The notes under the pieces are model-generated. The model was not told the origin of the DNA. It was given only the letters and a program-made list of their open reading frames with translations, and made no database searches. Below are positions 5,917 through 6,381 of a DNA stretch of 6,381 bases, in pieces. Both the position numbers and the translations under genes were made by a program. Numbering within the stretch: the stretch's first letter is position 1; each line of letters starts with the position of its first letter. Source of the stretch: Bacillota bacterium (GTDB taxonomy: Bacteria > Bacillota > Clostridia > Peptostreptococcales > Anaerovoracaceae); assembly GCA_017386805.1 (NCBI GenBank), contig JAFOGM010000035.1:1-6381 (forward strand), read 5' to 3'.

Positions 5917-6381
5917 ATGACTATGTATGAACTCATAGCGAAGAAACGGGACGGAGGAAAGCTGACCAGAGAGGAAATTGAATTCTTCATCGAAGGCTAT
6001 ACAAACGATGTGATCAAAGATTATCAGGCATCGGCTCTTCTGATGGCCATCTTTTTCCGTGGGTTGGATGAAGAAGAAACCTTCTGGCTCACCGATGCCA
6101 TGCGTCGATCCGGGGAGACCGTGGATCTGTCAGAGATTCCCGGAATCAAGGTGGATAAACACAGTACCGGCGGTGTTGGCGACAAGACCACGCTGATCGT
6201 GGCGCCTCTGGCAGCCGCTTGCGGCGTACCTATTGCTAAGATGTCCGGCCGCGGCCTGGGATTCACCGGGGTTACGGTGGATAAGATGGTGTCCATTCCT
6301 GGTTTCCGTACTTCGCTGGAACCGGAAGAATTTCTTTACGTGGTCAATACCGCAGGGATGGCGGTCATCGGGCAGACGGCC
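5917..6381 (+). CDS. pdp: Pyrimidine-nucleoside phosphorylase, 5' part (3'-truncated)
   Basis: The frame is open from ATG 5917 to the window end, giving 155 codons of a protein usually about 430-440 residues long. The enzyme splits uridine, thymidine and related nucleosides with phosphate to base plus (deoxy)ribose-1-phosphate, which DeoB then uses. The N-terminus M-x-M-Y-E-L-I-x-K-K-R-D-G and the block V-D-K-H-S-T-G-G-V-G-D-K-T, which binds phosphate and substrate, are typical. The next family block, S-G-R-G-L-G-H-T-G-G-T-x-D-K-L-E, reads with F for H, V for the second G of TGG and V for E here. The Ser and final Thr that contact phosphate are kept. AAAGGGGG (5901-5908) lies 8 bases before the ATG, which favours this start over the in-frame ATG at 5923. 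The gap after deoB is 39 bases without a terminator, so the genes are likely co-transcribed. It could also be named deoA (thymidine phosphorylase); the family is certain, the substrate range is not. Confidence 0.93.
   Translation, partial: MTMYELIAKKRDGGKLTREEIEFFIEGYTNDVIKDYQASALLMAIFFRGLDEEETFWLTDAMRRSGETVDLSEIPGIKVDKHSTGGVGDKTTLIVAPLAAACGVPIAKMSGRGLGFTGVTVDKMVSIPGFRTSLEPEEFLYVVNTAGMAVIGQTA

Overview
The window reads as chromosomal DNA of a Gram-positive Bacillota, most likely a clostridial anaerobe of intermediate G+C content. The signs are strong AGGAGG-type ribosome binding sites, a TTG start, an extended -10 promoter, an ABC-F protein of the kind I associate with Clostridia, and a deoB-pdp nucleoside salvage pair. 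The assignment below class level is a guess. All recognised genes lie on the + strand.

Region 1 (1-778) is the 3' end of a large surface protein. It is built from 26-27 residue GGA-type repeats like those of chlamydial polymorphic membrane proteins and ends in one C-terminal membrane helix with a short basic tail. Region 2 (779-976) is a 198-base intergenic leader. It holds a possible promoter, a 12-bp hairpin with a UUCG loop and a U-rich tail, further weak hairpins, and two very short reading frames. It leads to a strong ribosome binding site and the TTG start of an ABC-F ATPase (977-2584), which ends at its own intrinsic terminator (2618-2654).

Region 3 (2655-6381) starts at a TGGTATAAT extended -10 promoter and appears to be one operon: rmuC (membrane-anchored coiled-coil nuclease-like protein), a calcineurin-type metallophosphoesterase overlapping rmuC by 4 bases, deoB (phosphopentomutase) 19 bases later, and the 5' part of pdp (pyrimidine-nucleoside phosphorylase), cut by the window end. 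DeoB and Pdp work in sequence: Pdp releases (deoxy)ribose-1-phosphate from pyrimidine nucleosides and DeoB converts it to the 5-phosphate for central metabolism. RmuC and the phosphoesterase have no proven link to that pathway but share the transcript.

The most notable observation is in the ABC-F protein. One composite ATP site is intact. In the other, the Walker A lysine, the Walker B catalytic glutamate, the Q-loop glutamine and the partner signature motif are all altered, which suggests an ATPase with one active and one dead or structural site. I saw no tRNA, rRNA, CRISPR array, insertion sequence or prophage gene.
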